From Paenibacillus catalpae (GTDB lineage Bacteria > Bacillota > Bacilli > Paenibacillales > Paenibacillaceae): a stretch of DNA of 64,000 nucleotides. Position numbers and translations under genes: made by a program. The first letter of the stretch is position 1; every line of letters starts with the position of its first letter. The notes under the pieces were generated by a model, which was not told the DNA's origin, ran no database searches, and saw nothing but the letters and a program-made list of their open reading frames with translations. The stretch spans positions 62,001 to 126,000 of the forward strand of contig NZ_FOMT01000003.1 of the NCBI RefSeq assembly GCF_900112695.1, written 5' to 3'. Positions 42,693-51,454 of this stretch are shown piece by piece.

Positions 42693-43541
42693 ATGGCTGT
42701 TCTTGTACTGCTGCTGGCTCTGTTCTGGGCGCTGCTCATAGGCAAAGACGGTCTGGCGCAGCTTCAGAAGAGGGAAAAGCCGGATTGGAAGGGGCTATTA
42801 TTGATCAAACCTTTTGACCTGCTGCTTGAACGCAGCAAGTTTTATGAGTATCTGCAGCTTCCGCTAAGCAGTTATCACTCGAAGCAGATTTTACTGAAGG
42901 GAACGGACTGGCAGCTCAATCAAACGAGGCTGCATATTGCGGAAACCACGGGCTATGGTTATGCCGTTCTGGCCGGCTGCTCTCTGCTTGCTGTTCTCGC
43001 AAAGGAACCGGTCCTGATAGGCATGGGAGTACTGCTTGGTGTGCTGCTTCCCGTGCGTCCTTTTATGGAAGCCGGGCGGATGGTCGAGCGGAGAAAGCAG
43101 GCGATAATCTCCGAGCTGCCGGAAGCGTTGAGCAAGCTGATGCTGCTTGTTGGCGCAGGAGAGCCGGTGCTGCAAGCCTTCTCCCGCTGCCTGGAAGGCA
43201 AGGATCCGGCCGTTCAGCCTTTATATAAAGAATGGGAGAGGGTAGTCATTTCCCTAAGGAATGGTGAATCTTTCAGTACGGCAATTGAGCGGTTTAACCG
43301 ATGCTGTGCCGTGCAGGAGGTATCTATTTTTACAACGGTTATGCTGCTTAATTACCGCAGGGGCGGCGATCAATTTGTTCTTGCGTTACGGGAAATATCC
43401 TACTCGCTGTGGGAGAAACGCAAAGCCGTTGCCCGTTCCCTCGGCGAGGAGGCTTCCTCCAAGCTTGTGTTTCCGCTGGTAGGCATATTGCTGGTGTTAA
43501 TGGTATTTGTAGCTGCGCCGGCGATGCTGCTCATGTCTTGA
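42693..43541 (+). CDS. tadC: TadC-like platform protein
   Basis: 282 residues, starting 10 bp after tadB with AGGAGGAG upstream. Hydrophobic segments occur at the N-terminus, near residues 88-118 ('YAVLAGCSLLAVLAKEPVLIG') and at the C-terminus ('LVFPLVGILLVLMVFVAAPA'). The GspF-type domain has 'ISELPEALSKLMLLVGAGEP' and 'FTTVMLLNYRRGGDQFVLAL'. It partners TadB in the pilus platform. Confidence 0.92.
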   Translation: MAVLVLLLALFWALLIGKDGLAQLQKREKPDWKGLLLIKPFDLLLERSKFYEYLQLPLSSYHSKQILLKGTDWQLNQTRLHIAETTGYGYAVLAGCSLLAVLAKEPVLIGMGVLLGVLLPVRPFMEAGRMVERRKQAIISELPEALSKLMLLVGAGEPVLQAFSRCLEGKDPAVQPLYKEWERVVISLRNGESFSTAIERFNRCCAVQEVSIFTTVMLLNYRRGGDQFVLALREISYSLWEKRKAVARSLGEEASSKLVFPLVGILLVLMVFVAAPAMLLMS

Positions 43542-43576
43542 TCTTAACATTTAACGAAAAGAGAGGATGTTTACAA

Positions 43577-43768
43577 ATGTTAAAAAAATTAGGAAATGCG
43601 GCTCGTTCATTCTGGCGTTCAGAAAGCGGCCTTGGGACGCTCGAGGTTATCCTGATCATTGCGGTTGTTATCATTATTGCTCTCCTGTTCAAAGACTGGA
43701 TTATTCAGCTTATCGAGAAATTAATGGGCAAAGCAGATGATGAAGCGGATAAAATCTTCTCCAACTAA
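43577..43768 (+). CDS. flp: Flp-type major pilin precursor
   Basis: 63 residues. A basic leader ('MLKKLGNAARSFWRSESG') ends at a prepilin peptidase site Gly-LGTLE with Glu at +5 of the mature protein, followed by a hydrophobic helix ('VILIIAVVIIIALLFKDWII') and a short charged tail. This is the size and form of a Tad/Flp pilin, the subunit of the fibre. AGAGAGG precedes the ATG. The 3' end overlaps the next gene by 32 bp. Confidence 0.9.
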   Translation: MLKKLGNAARSFWRSESGLGTLEVILIIAVVIIIALLFKDWIIQLIEKLMGKADDEADKIFSN

Positions 43769-44462
43769 CCGCACGCGCCGCTGGCTGCTATGGCTTCGTC
43801 ATACAGAAGGAAGCTTTACGCTGGAATCGACTCTGGTATTCCCGATCCTATTTCTGCTTATTCTGATGTTTCTATTGTTCAGCATGTATATCTATCAAAA
43901 GGTTGTTCTCTATTATTCCGCTTCCGAGACGGCTGAGCGGGCATCGTTCAGCTGGGATAACAGCCACCGGAACGCCCGTAACGGCATGCTGACAACAGGT
44001 CAAAATGACGGCTTGTACTGGAGGGTCAGCGGAGATTATATGCTGGGCTCCTTATTTGGTATAACGGCTAACCAGACGGATATTACCCTGGAAATACCCG
44101 GTTCACAGAGCGCTGACGAGCTTGAGCTGGCGGGAACCAAGCTGCGTCAAGCAGCAGCTTGGCTGACAGGGGATGCCGGGCTGCCCTTTCAAGGGAATAT
44201 CGCTTATGCGAACAGCCTGCTGAAGCGGGAAGTAGCTGTAAAGCTGAAGCAGCCGGTGTCGCTTGCTCCGCTTGAGCTTACGCTTGGACTATCCGAGCCC
44301 AAAACGGCTGCAGCAGCCACTATCGTTGATCCGGTGCAATTTATCCGGGATGTCGATATGGTCAGGTACTACACGGCCAAATTTAACAATGGAACGTCGA
44401 AGCAGCAAGCCGCAAAAGCACTTCAGGCATATAGCGGCGGCGGGAAAGCAGGCAAACCGTGA
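43737..44462 (+). CDS. TadE-like pseudopilin
   Basis: 241 residues. An Arg-rich leader precedes the site Gly-SFTLE (Glu at +5) and a hydrophobic helix ('STLVFPILFLLILMFLLFSM'), the TadE pattern; the rest is extracellular. It should be cut by TadV and help start or guide the pilus. The start lies inside flp, with ATGs at 43737 and 43740, and no good ribosome site, which suggests coupling to flp translation. It overlaps the next gene by 4 bp (GTGA). Confidence 0.85.
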   Translation: MMKRIKSSPTNRTRRWLLWLRHTEGSFTLESTLVFPILFLLILMFLLFSMYIYQKVVLYYSASETAERASFSWDNSHRNARNGMLTTGQNDGLYWRVSGDYMLGSLFGITANQTDITLEIPGSQSADELELAGTKLRQAAAWLTGDAGLPFQGNIAYANSLLKREVAVKLKQPVSLAPLELTLGLSEPKTAAAATIVDPVQFIRDVDMVRYYTAKFNNGTSKQQAAKALQAYSGGGKAGKP

Positions 44463-46669
44463 ACAAATCAGCAGCTTCACAGGGCTCTATAACGATATTT
44501 TCAGCGGTTGTATTGTCGGGGCTGCTTCTTTTCTCCGCCGTGCTGATCGATTATGCAAGAATGGCCGTTCTACACAAGGTAACCGAGGATGCTGCCAGAT
44601 CCGGCGTCCGTTCTGCACTCTCTGCCTATGATGAGAGGCTGTATGAACGGTACGGGCTGTTTGGACGGGGCGGAACGGAAAGTAATGAGATCTTTGAAAA
44701 GACCGTACAAACGAATCTGGGGCAAATCGGGCAGCAGCATCAGGATTCGTTTAAGCTGGTACAGGCGGAGCTTGAATCGGCCCATACGGACGATGCAGAG
44801 GTATTGGGGAAGCATGATGTGTTTGCCCGGCAGGTGCTGGAAGAAATGAAATACAAAGCTCCGGTGGATTTTACTCTGGAACTGGCATCGAAGTTCGCGC
44901 CGCTCTCCGGGGCAATGAAAGAAGCAACCGTCACCGTCAATATGCTTGAAGAGCTACGGAAGCTGTACGACAAGCGGGAGGGGCAGCTCGCGATTGCCTT
45001 ACAGCTGCAGCGGCAGGCAGCGGAAACGGTTGGAGGTATTGCTGGACTTATTCCAACCAAAGCACTAGAGCTTGCAACGGGAACCGAGCATGCCGCACGG
45101 TTTGCCGGGGACTATGCCCAATATGCCGGTTGGGTGCTTACTGACCAGCGTTTGGCTGAACAAGGAAAGAAACCGAAGTATTCGGATCAAATCGAGGGAT
45201 ATGAAGGAAAGGCAAGAGGCTGGACAGATGAGATGTCCCGCGAGCTCGCTGCGGCAAAAAAGCACCATGACAAGCTGCAATTGGAAGCGGTAAAAGCCCT
45301 AGAGGCAGCCAAACAGGTAAATGCAGAAATGCTGCGCATCAAACAGGAGGCTGCTAGTGCTCCTTCCAATAGCGGTTATGACCGGGTAACCGGCAAAAAT
45401 GTCGCAGGTGCTGACACAGCCCCTATTGATGCTGCACCACAGAATGATATGCAGGAGCTCAGAAAGACGGCTGATGAGCTTATTTTGCCGGACGGCTGGT
45501 TTACGGATTATAGCTTGGAGATTGCAGATCAAGCTTCTGTCTTTGCCTCACTGCAAATGGAAGCGGGAGGTTTTATTACAAATCTGACAGCCGGCCTTGC
45601 TTCTCCCAATTCTAACAATGAGCAGATCAAGGAGGGCGCTGTCAATCTCCGCATTGCCTACGAGCAATATGAAGGGGCTTATGTACGCAAAGGCTCGAGC
45701 CTTGATGAGAGGGAACAGAAGCTGACGGATAAAGAACTGAAGAAAGAGCGGCAGGCGCAGGAGGCCAAAGCAGGAGAATTATGGTCTCAGGCCCGTCGGC
45801 TGCTTCACGGCATGACATCGGTCCCTCAGACTGATGAGCATTTGCAGGTCATTCAGGATATAGAAAAACGGTATAAGAATAACCTTTTATTTAATCAGGA
45901 AGCAGCTGAGGCGGAAGCGGCAGGCCTTGCCTTTGCGCAGGATGCCCATGAGGAAGCGAAAGAAGCGACATCCGTAATGAGCGGGTTATTTGGCGGAATC
46001 GCCGATATGCTGGAGCAGACAAGAGACTCCGTCTATTTATCGGAGTATACGATATCGCATTATGCTGCCTTTGCGCCGCAGAACCTTAGGGCACTGCTCA
46101 CAAGCGGCAATACAAACGAGCTTGCCCATGCCATCGCGTTCAGCAATCAAGAAGCGGAGTACGTGATTTACGGGTTCCATAGTCCAACCGCGAACTTGGC
46201 CGCTGCTTATGGTGAATTAATTGGAGTCAGGATGGCGGTGCGGACGATGGAGGGATTATCAGCCTGCAGAGCTGCTGCCCATCCTCTATTGATTTTGTCA
46301 TGCTCGGTCGTCTATGGTCTGGAAAAAACAATGGAGGATATGGCGGCTTTCACCGAGCGCGGCGCGGCTCCGTTATCCAAATATATGAATGCGGACGTGT
46401 CTTACACGGATTATCTGAGATTGTTTATGCTGGTCCACGGAGGTGCTAAACGTCCGTCAACATTAGCCCGGATGATTGCCGTGATTGAGCATAATGGCGG
46501 TGTCACATTATCCAAGGTTCCGACAGCCTTGACAGGAGAGGTGAAGACATCAGCCGAGCTGTGGTTTTTGCCGGGTGTAATGGATGTTGTCCTGCATTTT
46601 GGATCCTTGCAAGGAAAGGTTGTTGGCGGCAGATATGAAACAACTCAAACGATTGGCTGGTCTTATTAA
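44459..46669 (+). CDS. DUF5702-like Tad-locus membrane protein
   Basis: 736 residues from GTG 44459. The N-terminus has one helix ('ITIFSAVVLSGLLLFSAVLI') after a Gly-Ser pair, but position +5 is Phe, not Glu, so the prepilin peptidase probably does not process it. A long helical, coiled-coil-rich ectodomain follows ('YKAPVDFTLELASKFAPLSG', 'ERQAQEAKAGELWSQARRLL'), ending in a beta-rich region. Proteins of this kind occur in Firmicute Tad loci; role unknown, perhaps a TadG-like wall- or surface-spanning component. Overlaps both neighbours. Confidence 0.75.
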   Translation: MNKSAASQGSITIFSAVVLSGLLLFSAVLIDYARMAVLHKVTEDAARSGVRSALSAYDERLYERYGLFGRGGTESNEIFEKTVQTNLGQIGQQHQDSFKLVQAELESAHTDDAEVLGKHDVFARQVLEEMKYKAPVDFTLELASKFAPLSGAMKEATVTVNMLEELRKLYDKREGQLAIALQLQRQAAETVGGIAGLIPTKALELATGTEHAARFAGDYAQYAGWVLTDQRLAEQGKKPKYSDQIEGYEGKARGWTDEMSRELAAAKKHHDKLQLEAVKALEAAKQVNAEMLRIKQEAASAPSNSGYDRVTGKNVAGADTAPIDAAPQNDMQELRKTADELILPDGWFTDYSLEIADQASVFASLQMEAGGFITNLTAGLASPNSNNEQIKEGAVNLRIAYEQYEGAYVRKGSSLDEREQKLTDKELKKERQAQEAKAGELWSQARRLLHGMTSVPQTDEHLQVIQDIEKRYKNNLLFNQEAAEAEAAGLAFAQDAHEEAKEATSVMSGLFGGIADMLEQTRDSVYLSEYTISHYAAFAPQNLRALLTSGNTNELAHAIAFSNQEAEYVIYGFHSPTANLAAAYGELIGVRMAVRTMEGLSACRAAAHPLLILSCSVVYGLEKTMEDMAAFTERGAAPLSKYMNADVSYTDYLRLFMLVHGGAKRPSTLARMIAVIEHNGGVTLSKVPTALTGEVKTSAELWFLPGVMDVVLHFGSLQGKVVGGRYETTQTIGWSY

Positions 46670-47618
46670 ACGGAGGGGAAGCGACTGGGGCAGAAGAGAG
46701 CATGGCAGTATGGTGCTGGAGGCAGCGCTTGTCATGCCTCTGCTCCTCATCGTCCTGCTGCTGTTCATTATGATGATCCGCCTATGTGCTGTTCAAATGG
46801 CCCTTCAATCAGCTGCTTCCCAGACGGTCAGGCAAGTCGCCACTCATATACGCCCGGCTGATCTTGCTTTTCAGAAAGCTTCCTCATCTATTCCTGCTCT
46901 CCCTAATCTGGGTTCATTCGGCCTGCCTCTGCCGGACTGGGGAGGAGACCTTGCAAAGGAAGCTGCCGGTTGGCTGCCGGCACCCGCAGGAGTATTGGCT
47001 TCCGCAGCACTCGAAGGGAACTGGCAGCCGGTAACAGATGCGGCAGCGACCGAGCTTGGACGAACGGCTGTCGAGCCGCAACTCCAACAATTCGCGGATG
47101 AGGCCGTACTGCAAAAGGAGCATCTAAGTTTGTCGCATCTTTCCCTTCCGGATCTGAAGGAAAAGCAGCAGCCTTTTTTGACGATTGTAGCCGAATATGA
47201 GTTTCCTTTCTCCTTGCCATTTATAAACAGGAAGATTGTATTAAGAGAACAGGCCTCCGAGCGGGTGTGGGTCAGTGATGCCGCACCTGCAAGGGAGGAT
47301 TCGGCTGAGGCAGATGTAACGCCGATTCAAATCGTTTCCATTCAGCCGGTTCCATTGCATCCCGGTAATAAAGCGACAGTTACGGCTTTAACCTCGCCAG
47401 GCGCCTCGGCATCGCTCACCGTCAATTACAAAAGCGGTACGAGCATTGCGAAACATCTTGGCAGCGCAACGGCGGATGCGAATGGGTATGTACAGTGGAC
47501 CTGGCTTGTATCCGGCAATACGACACCGGGGACCTGGGAATTAACAGCAACCTCGGCTTCGGGCGAAACGGTATCTATGCATTTTAATGTGACCAAGAAG
47601 GAGGATTCGGCATCTTGA
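46635..47618 (+). CDS. Second TadE/TadF-like pseudopilin with C-terminal Ig-like domain
   Basis: 327 residues from ATG 46635, inside the previous gene's end. A basic leader is followed by Gly-SMVLE (Glu at +5) and a hydrophobic helix ('ALVMPLLLIVLLLFIMMIRL'). The last 90 residues ('IQIVSIQPVPLHPGNKATVT', 'NGYVQWTWLVSGNTTPGTWE') look like a secreted Ig-like or fibronectin-like module, which could place an adhesive or spacer domain at the pilus base or tip. That addition is uncommon for TadE/F proteins in my experience. Coupled to tadV by a 4-bp overlap. Confidence 0.78.
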   Translation: MKQLKRLAGLIKRRGSDWGRREHGSMVLEAALVMPLLLIVLLLFIMMIRLCAVQMALQSAASQTVRQVATHIRPADLAFQKASSSIPALPNLGSFGLPLPDWGGDLAKEAAGWLPAPAGVLASAALEGNWQPVTDAAATELGRTAVEPQLQQFADEAVLQKEHLSLSHLSLPDLKEKQQPFLTIVAEYEFPFSLPFINRKIVLREQASERVWVSDAAPAREDSAEADVTPIQIVSIQPVPLHPGNKATVTALTSPGASASLTVNYKSGTSIAKHLGSATADANGYVQWTWLVSGNTTPGTWELTATSASGETVSMHFNVTKKEDSAS

Positions 47619-48130
47619 CCATACAGCTCGTGGCTGCAGCATTGCTGTTATTGGCCGCTCTATATACGGATTTGAAATCGATGACTATCCCTAACCTGCT
47701 TACGGTTCCTTTTCTGGCAGGAGGATGGTTATATGCCTTGTTTGCAGGCGGAGGTCACGGTCTCGTGCTCGCCATCGGCGGAGCGGCTGCGGGATTTGTA
47801 CCGCTGCTTATCCTTCATCTGGCCAAGGGGATTGGTGCCGGGGATGTAAAGCTGTTTGCAGCGCTGGGAGCCTGGGTCGGTGCGATGGCTGTCCTTCAAT
47901 TAATGATGTACGCCATTTTGTATGCGGGTCTGGTGGGACTTGTGCTGCTGTTCATTAACCGGCCATTTTCCAGAAGGATGATGGCAGGAATAACCGCTTT
48001 TATTTCCATGCGGTACGGTACTTGGTCGGGGGCATCGTCATGGTTAGCATGGGCAAAGAGCGGACGCACCTTTCCGTTTATGCTCGCGGTACTACCGGGA
48101 GCTGTTACCTTATGGATGATATCGGTTTAA
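47615..48130 (+). CDS. tadV: Prepilin peptidase TadV/CpaA (A24 family)
   Basis: 171 residues, about six hydrophobic helices, from TTG 47615 overlapping the preceding stop. The two catalytic aspartates are visible: Asp19 in 'YTDLKSMTIPN' and Asp77 in 'GIGAGDVKLF'. It lacks the N-methylation domain of PilD, as CpaA-type enzymes do. Substrates in the operon should be Flp and the two pseudopilins with a Gly-x4-Glu site. Confidence 0.92.
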   Translation: MTIQLVAAALLLLAALYTDLKSMTIPNLLTVPFLAGGWLYALFAGGGHGLVLAIGGAAAGFVPLLILHLAKGIGAGDVKLFAALGAWVGAMAVLQLMMYAILYAGLVGLVLLFINRPFSRRMMAGITAFISMRYGTWSGASSWLAWAKSGRTFPFMLAVLPGAVTLWMISV

Positions 48131-48148
48131 TAGGAAGGGGGAACTTTC

Positions 48149-49651
48149 ATGAGGCAACCGTTTAGGATTGATTTTTCCATGAACCGCGGACATGAGATGC
48201 TTGTCGACCGGAAGGACGGTATTCGAAGAGAGGAGCTGGACGAGCTTGAATTGCAGATGCTGCAGTCCGGCAAAATCCCTCATCTCCTGCCGGTGGAATG
48301 GCTAGAGATTGATGGTCGTGTCACTTTCCGTTATGTGCTTTCAGGCCGTAAAATGCTGCTTCACCGCCTGCAGGTTCAGCCGCTTACGATGGAGCAATTT
48401 TATGCGTTATTGCTTGGCATTGTAGAAGCATTTGATGAATGCAAGCATTATATGCTGCGTCCCGAAGGCTGCCTGCTCGACGATCAATATTTGTTTGTGG
48501 GAGAGCAGCTTAATGATATTGCTGTTGCTTACGTCCCTTTAAAAGAAGGCGGGGCAGGGGATTTGCTGTCGCTTGTCGTGAGGTGGACGGCCTATATTCA
48601 AGATATTGACGGTGCTGGCCTTCAGCGTATTCTGCAGCCGCTTAACAGCAGCAAATGGCCGTTGGCCGAGCTCAGGTCCGTCCTGCTTGGGCTGATCGGT
48701 GACGCGTTTATTCAAGCCTCTCCAAAGCAAGCTCAGGAACGCGTTCACATTCATTTTCCGGCTGCTGCTCCGGCATGGGATGCGGAGAGCATAGATTCAA
48801 AGGCAGCAGGCTGCGAGACTATACCTAAGCTTGCTGCCGCAAGCGCAACTCATCAAGAAATCCCGCTTGTAGAGCTGGATGAGCAGGATCCTGAAGCACC
48901 GCGGAAAAAAATATGGATCGCAGCTGCTGTTCTTGCTATAGCCGTTGCGTGTGTATGGAAATATATTTATTTGCCGTCGCATTCCCGCAGCAGCTTGTAC
49001 ATCAGCTTGGGTTTGACCTTCATGGGCATGGCTGCTTTCTATATGGTTTGGTCGCGCAGGCTTCCGTCCGTGCTGTTGGCCAAAGAAAGTGACGGTGACG
49101 AAGATGAGGAGTTTGTTCCTGAATCACAGCCGCTTGGCATGTGGCCGCGTTATGAAGAGGAGGGTGATAAAGAGATGGTCGAGCCGGCTGCAGCGTCAAA
49201 GCCAGCTAAACGCCCGGAAGTGGGGTTGTATGCCTATGCCGGAAATACGGCTGATCTCCGCAGCAAGCAGATGACGCCAACTGCGGCAGAAGCAACGGTG
49301 CTGCTGACGGAACGGGGAGATGATGTGTCCGGTAAGACGGCAGAACCGGCTTTATACCGGGAGTGGGCAGGCGGCGGGACCTGGATCGACTGGCACGATG
49401 AGAAGTTTACGATTGGACGATTAGGCGAGCAGGTCAGTTATGAGGAAGAAGCACATGGGATCTCAAGGCTGCATCTGGAATTGGAGAGGGATGGCGGCTC
49501 TTATAGGGTGAAGGATTTGGGTTCCCGAAACGGCAGCATGCTGAATGGGCAGACGATGATTCCATACAAATCATATCCTTTTATAGTGGGAGATAAGCTC
49601 CAGCTGGCCGGCAGCAGCGGGCCAAAATACGAGCTGAAGCCGAGAGCTTGA
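48149..49651 (+). CDS. DUF6382 and FHA domain membrane protein
   Basis: 500 residues. Residues 1-175 resemble the DUF6382 domain, a pseudokinase-like fold ('FRIDFSMNRGHEMLV', 'YVLSGRKMLLHRL', 'LRPEGCLLDDQYLFVGE'). Two transmembrane helices at about 252-295 follow, then an acidic stretch and a C-terminal FHA domain ('FTIGRLGEQVSY', 'HGISRLHLELERDGGSYRVK', 'DLGSRNGSMLNGQ'). FHA modules bind phosphothreonine, so this may link pilus assembly to a Ser/Thr kinase; none is in the window. It is the last gene of the Tad operon, 18 bp after tadV. Confidence 0.82.
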   Translation: MRQPFRIDFSMNRGHEMLVDRKDGIRREELDELELQMLQSGKIPHLLPVEWLEIDGRVTFRYVLSGRKMLLHRLQVQPLTMEQFYALLLGIVEAFDECKHYMLRPEGCLLDDQYLFVGEQLNDIAVAYVPLKEGGAGDLLSLVVRWTAYIQDIDGAGLQRILQPLNSSKWPLAELRSVLLGLIGDAFIQASPKQAQERVHIHFPAAAPAWDAESIDSKAAGCETIPKLAAASATHQEIPLVELDEQDPEAPRKKIWIAAAVLAIAVACVWKYIYLPSHSRSSLYISLGLTFMGMAAFYMVWSRRLPSVLLAKESDGDEDEEFVPESQPLGMWPRYEEEGDKEMVEPAAASKPAKRPEVGLYAYAGNTADLRSKQMTPTAAEATVLLTERGDDVSGKTAEPALYREWAGGGTWIDWHDEKFTIGRLGEQVSYEEEAHGISRLHLELERDGGSYRVKDLGSRNGSMLNGQTMIPYKSYPFIVGDKLQLAGSSGPKYELKPRA

Positions 49652-49671
49652 CTCTCGGCTTCAGCTTTTTT
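49633..49671. terminator. Bidirectional terminator at the end of the Tad operon
   Basis: GCTGAAGCCGAGAG pairs perfectly with CTCTCGGCTTCAGC around a five-base loop, with T-run 49666-49671. It contains the last codons and stop of the FHA gene and overlaps the end of the convergent epimerase gene. Confidence 0.92.
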
Positions 49672-50581
49672 CTATATTAGCCCGACTCAATTGCTTCATG
49701 GCACTTTCAATAGTCGGGTATTTGAAGGTAAAGCCATGCTCCAGAGCTTTGCGAGGCAAGGCACGCTGGCCTTCGAGGAGCAGGGAGGACATCTCACCCA
49801 GCACGGCTTTCATAAGAAAAGCCGGAGCCGGCAGCCAATGCGGCCGACCAAATGCTTTGCTGAGTGCCTGTCCGAACTGATCATTGGTAACAGGCTCTGG
49901 AGCAGAGCCGTTAACCGGACCTTGAATTTCCGGGTGATCGATACAAAACAGAATAAGCCGGACCATGTCCTCCAGGTGGATCCAAGACAGCCATTGCGAG
50001 CCGCTTCCAAGCCTGCCTCCGGCAAATAACCGATGAGGCAGAGCCATAAGAGGAAAGGCGCCGCCTGTCCGGTTAAGTACAACGCCTACCCGCAGCTTAA
50101 CGAGCCGTTCAACCGGTATGGTATCGGCTGCTTTTTCCCAATGCTCCACAACGCTGGACAAGAAGTCGGTGACCTTTAGCGGACTGTCTTCATCAAAAGT
50201 CGCTGTAAGCGAGCTGCCGTACGCAGAAATACCGGAGGCATTAATGACCGCCTCCGGCTTCTGGTCCAGTTGTTCTACAAGCCTGGCGATACGTGCCGCG
50301 CCATCGGTCCGGGAGTGAAGAACACGCTGTTTGGATGCAGCTGTCCACCGCTGGTTAATGCTTTCGCCGGCCAGGTTCACGATGACATTTGCGCCTTCAA
50401 GCTTGTCCGGCGCTGCAGCAAGCTCATTCCAACTCACCTGGTGTAACCTGGCATTGGCCGATGGTGATGAGGATGTCTCTTTTCTGGATATGATCCATAC
50501 CTCATCTCCCCGTTCAAGCAGAGCTTTCACCAATGCCCGGCCGACAAAGCCGGTTCCTCCCGTTACCGCAACACGCATCAT
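49661..50581 (-). CDS. TIGR01777 family NAD(P)-binding epimerase (SulA/YfcH-like)
   Basis: 306 residues. 'VAVTGGTGFVGRALVKALLE' is the dinucleotide-binding fold, 'VNLAGESINQRW' and 'INASGISAYGSS' are signatures of the subfamily, with 'WLSWIHLEDMVRLILFCIDH' and 'GPVNGSAPEPV' later and a C-terminal DUF1731 region ('LPAPAFLMKAVLGEMSSLLL'). Substrate unknown; plant and bacterial members affect cell division or redox sugars. AAGGA lies about eight bases before the double ATG. It runs leftwards after the lipoprotein gene with a 14-bp gap, so the two may form an operon. Confidence 0.9.
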   Translation of the reverse strand: MMRVAVTGGTGFVGRALVKALLERGDEVWIISRKETSSSPSANARLHQVSWNELAAAPDKLEGANVIVNLAGESINQRWTAASKQRVLHSRTDGAARIARLVEQLDQKPEAVINASGISAYGSSLTATFDEDSPLKVTDFLSSVVEHWEKAADTIPVERLVKLRVGVVLNRTGGAFPLMALPHRLFAGGRLGSGSQWLSWIHLEDMVRLILFCIDHPEIQGPVNGSAPEPVTNDQFGQALSKAFGRPHWLPAPAFLMKAVLGEMSSLLLEGQRALPRKALEHGFTFKYPTIESAMKQLSRANIEKS

Positions 50582-50595
50582 TCATCCGTCCTTCA

Positions 50596-51093
50596 TTAGG
50601 ATTTGGCTTCGAGCTTCTTCAGGAAGTATTGCGTCACATCTCCGCTGGTCTTCTCGGTATATTCGAATTGAACCTTTGTATCGGACGGGATGCTGTTAAT
50701 CTCATCCGTCAAGTCGTCTGTAAATTGCAGAACCATAGGTCCTTCCGGCAGGTCGATCTCGACCGAGGTTGTATCGGCTTGTCCAACAAATACGCCTTCG
50801 CTTGTCTTAACCGCACTTTCTTCCGGTGCCGTGCTTGCTTCGGCCTCCGGCGATGCAGTTCCCGGATCCATTACGCCGTTGTTTCCTTCGGCATCGCCCG
50901 AGACATTGTCTGATGTATTATTGCTGTTTGTCTCCGGCGCGGCATTGGATGGTTGTTCAACGGACGAGCCTTGCTCGCTATTGTTTGAATTTGCGTTGTC
51001 CGAGCCGCACGCAGATGCGGTCATCATAACGGCGAGTAATACGGCGCTGGCCGCGATTAAGCTGCTCTTCTTTTTAGATTTCATAGTTGTCAT
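50596..51093 (-). CDS. Small secreted lipoprotein
   Basis: 165 residues from ATG 51093 with AGGAGG six bases upstream. A lipoprotein signal peptide ends at the lipobox 'TASAC'. An Asn/Ser/Glu-rich linker of about 70 residues follows, then a small beta-rich domain ('SVEIDLPEGPMVLQFTDDLT', 'DTKVQFEYTEKTSGDVTQYF'). Function unknown; the domain looks like a binding or protease-inhibitor-like module, but I recognise no family. Its 5' leader is formed by the 40-bp tandem repeats described separately, whose first unit begins 11 bp before the ribosome site. Confidence 0.8.
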   Translation of the reverse strand: MTTMKSKKKSSLIAASAVLLAVMMTASACGSDNANSNNSEQGSSVEQPSNAAPETNSNNTSDNVSGDAEGNNGVMDPGTASPEAEASTAPEESAVKTSEGVFVGQADTTSVEIDLPEGPMVLQFTDDLTDEINSIPSDTKVQFEYTEKTSGDVTQYFLKKLEAKS

Positions 51094-51107
51094 AGGAGCA
51101 CCTCCTG

Positions 51108-51346
51108 AAAGAATTGTGAAGCAATTCTGCTTCGAAAGCATGAGCTTAAAGAATTGTGAAGCAATTCTGCTTCGTAAGCATGAGCTTAAAGAATTGTGAA
51201 GCAATTCTGCTTCGAAAGCATGAGCTTAAAGAATTGTGAAGCAATTCTGCTTCGTAAGCATGAGCTTAAGAATTGTGAAGCAATTCTGCTTCGCAAGCAT
51301 TAGCTGAAAGAATGGTGAAGCCATTCTGCTTTGTGAGCTAATGCTT
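51108..51346. repeat. Six-unit tandem repeat array (40 bp) of paired hairpins
   Basis: Units start at 51111, 51151, 51191, 51231, 51270 and 51310; the last is degenerate. Each holds AGAATTG/CAATTCT around a five-base loop and then TGCTT/AAGCA around a three-base loop. The third loop base alternates A, T, A, T along the first four units, so the array grew as an 80-bp dimer. In the last unit the first stem has GAATGG with CCATTC, a paired change that keeps the stem. AAGCATTAGCT in unit 5 pairs with AGCTAATGCTT in unit 6. It lies in the leader of the lipoprotein gene on the minus strand. Confidence 0.9.
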
Positions 51347-51410
51347 ATATTAACGAAATAATCCGTTTAAGGTTCCAATAGATTTGTACACACTATTCCT
51401 AGAGATTAAA

Positions 51411-51446
51411 ACAATAGGCTGCCGTCAAAGTGCAGCAGCCTGTTGC
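51411..51446 (-). terminator. Terminator of the DUF2621 gene
   Basis: On the minus strand CAACAGGCTGC pairs with GCAGCCTATTG, followed by TTTTAAT. It separates the DUF2621 gene from the repeat array. Confidence 0.75.
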
Positions 51447-51454
51447 TCTTCCAA

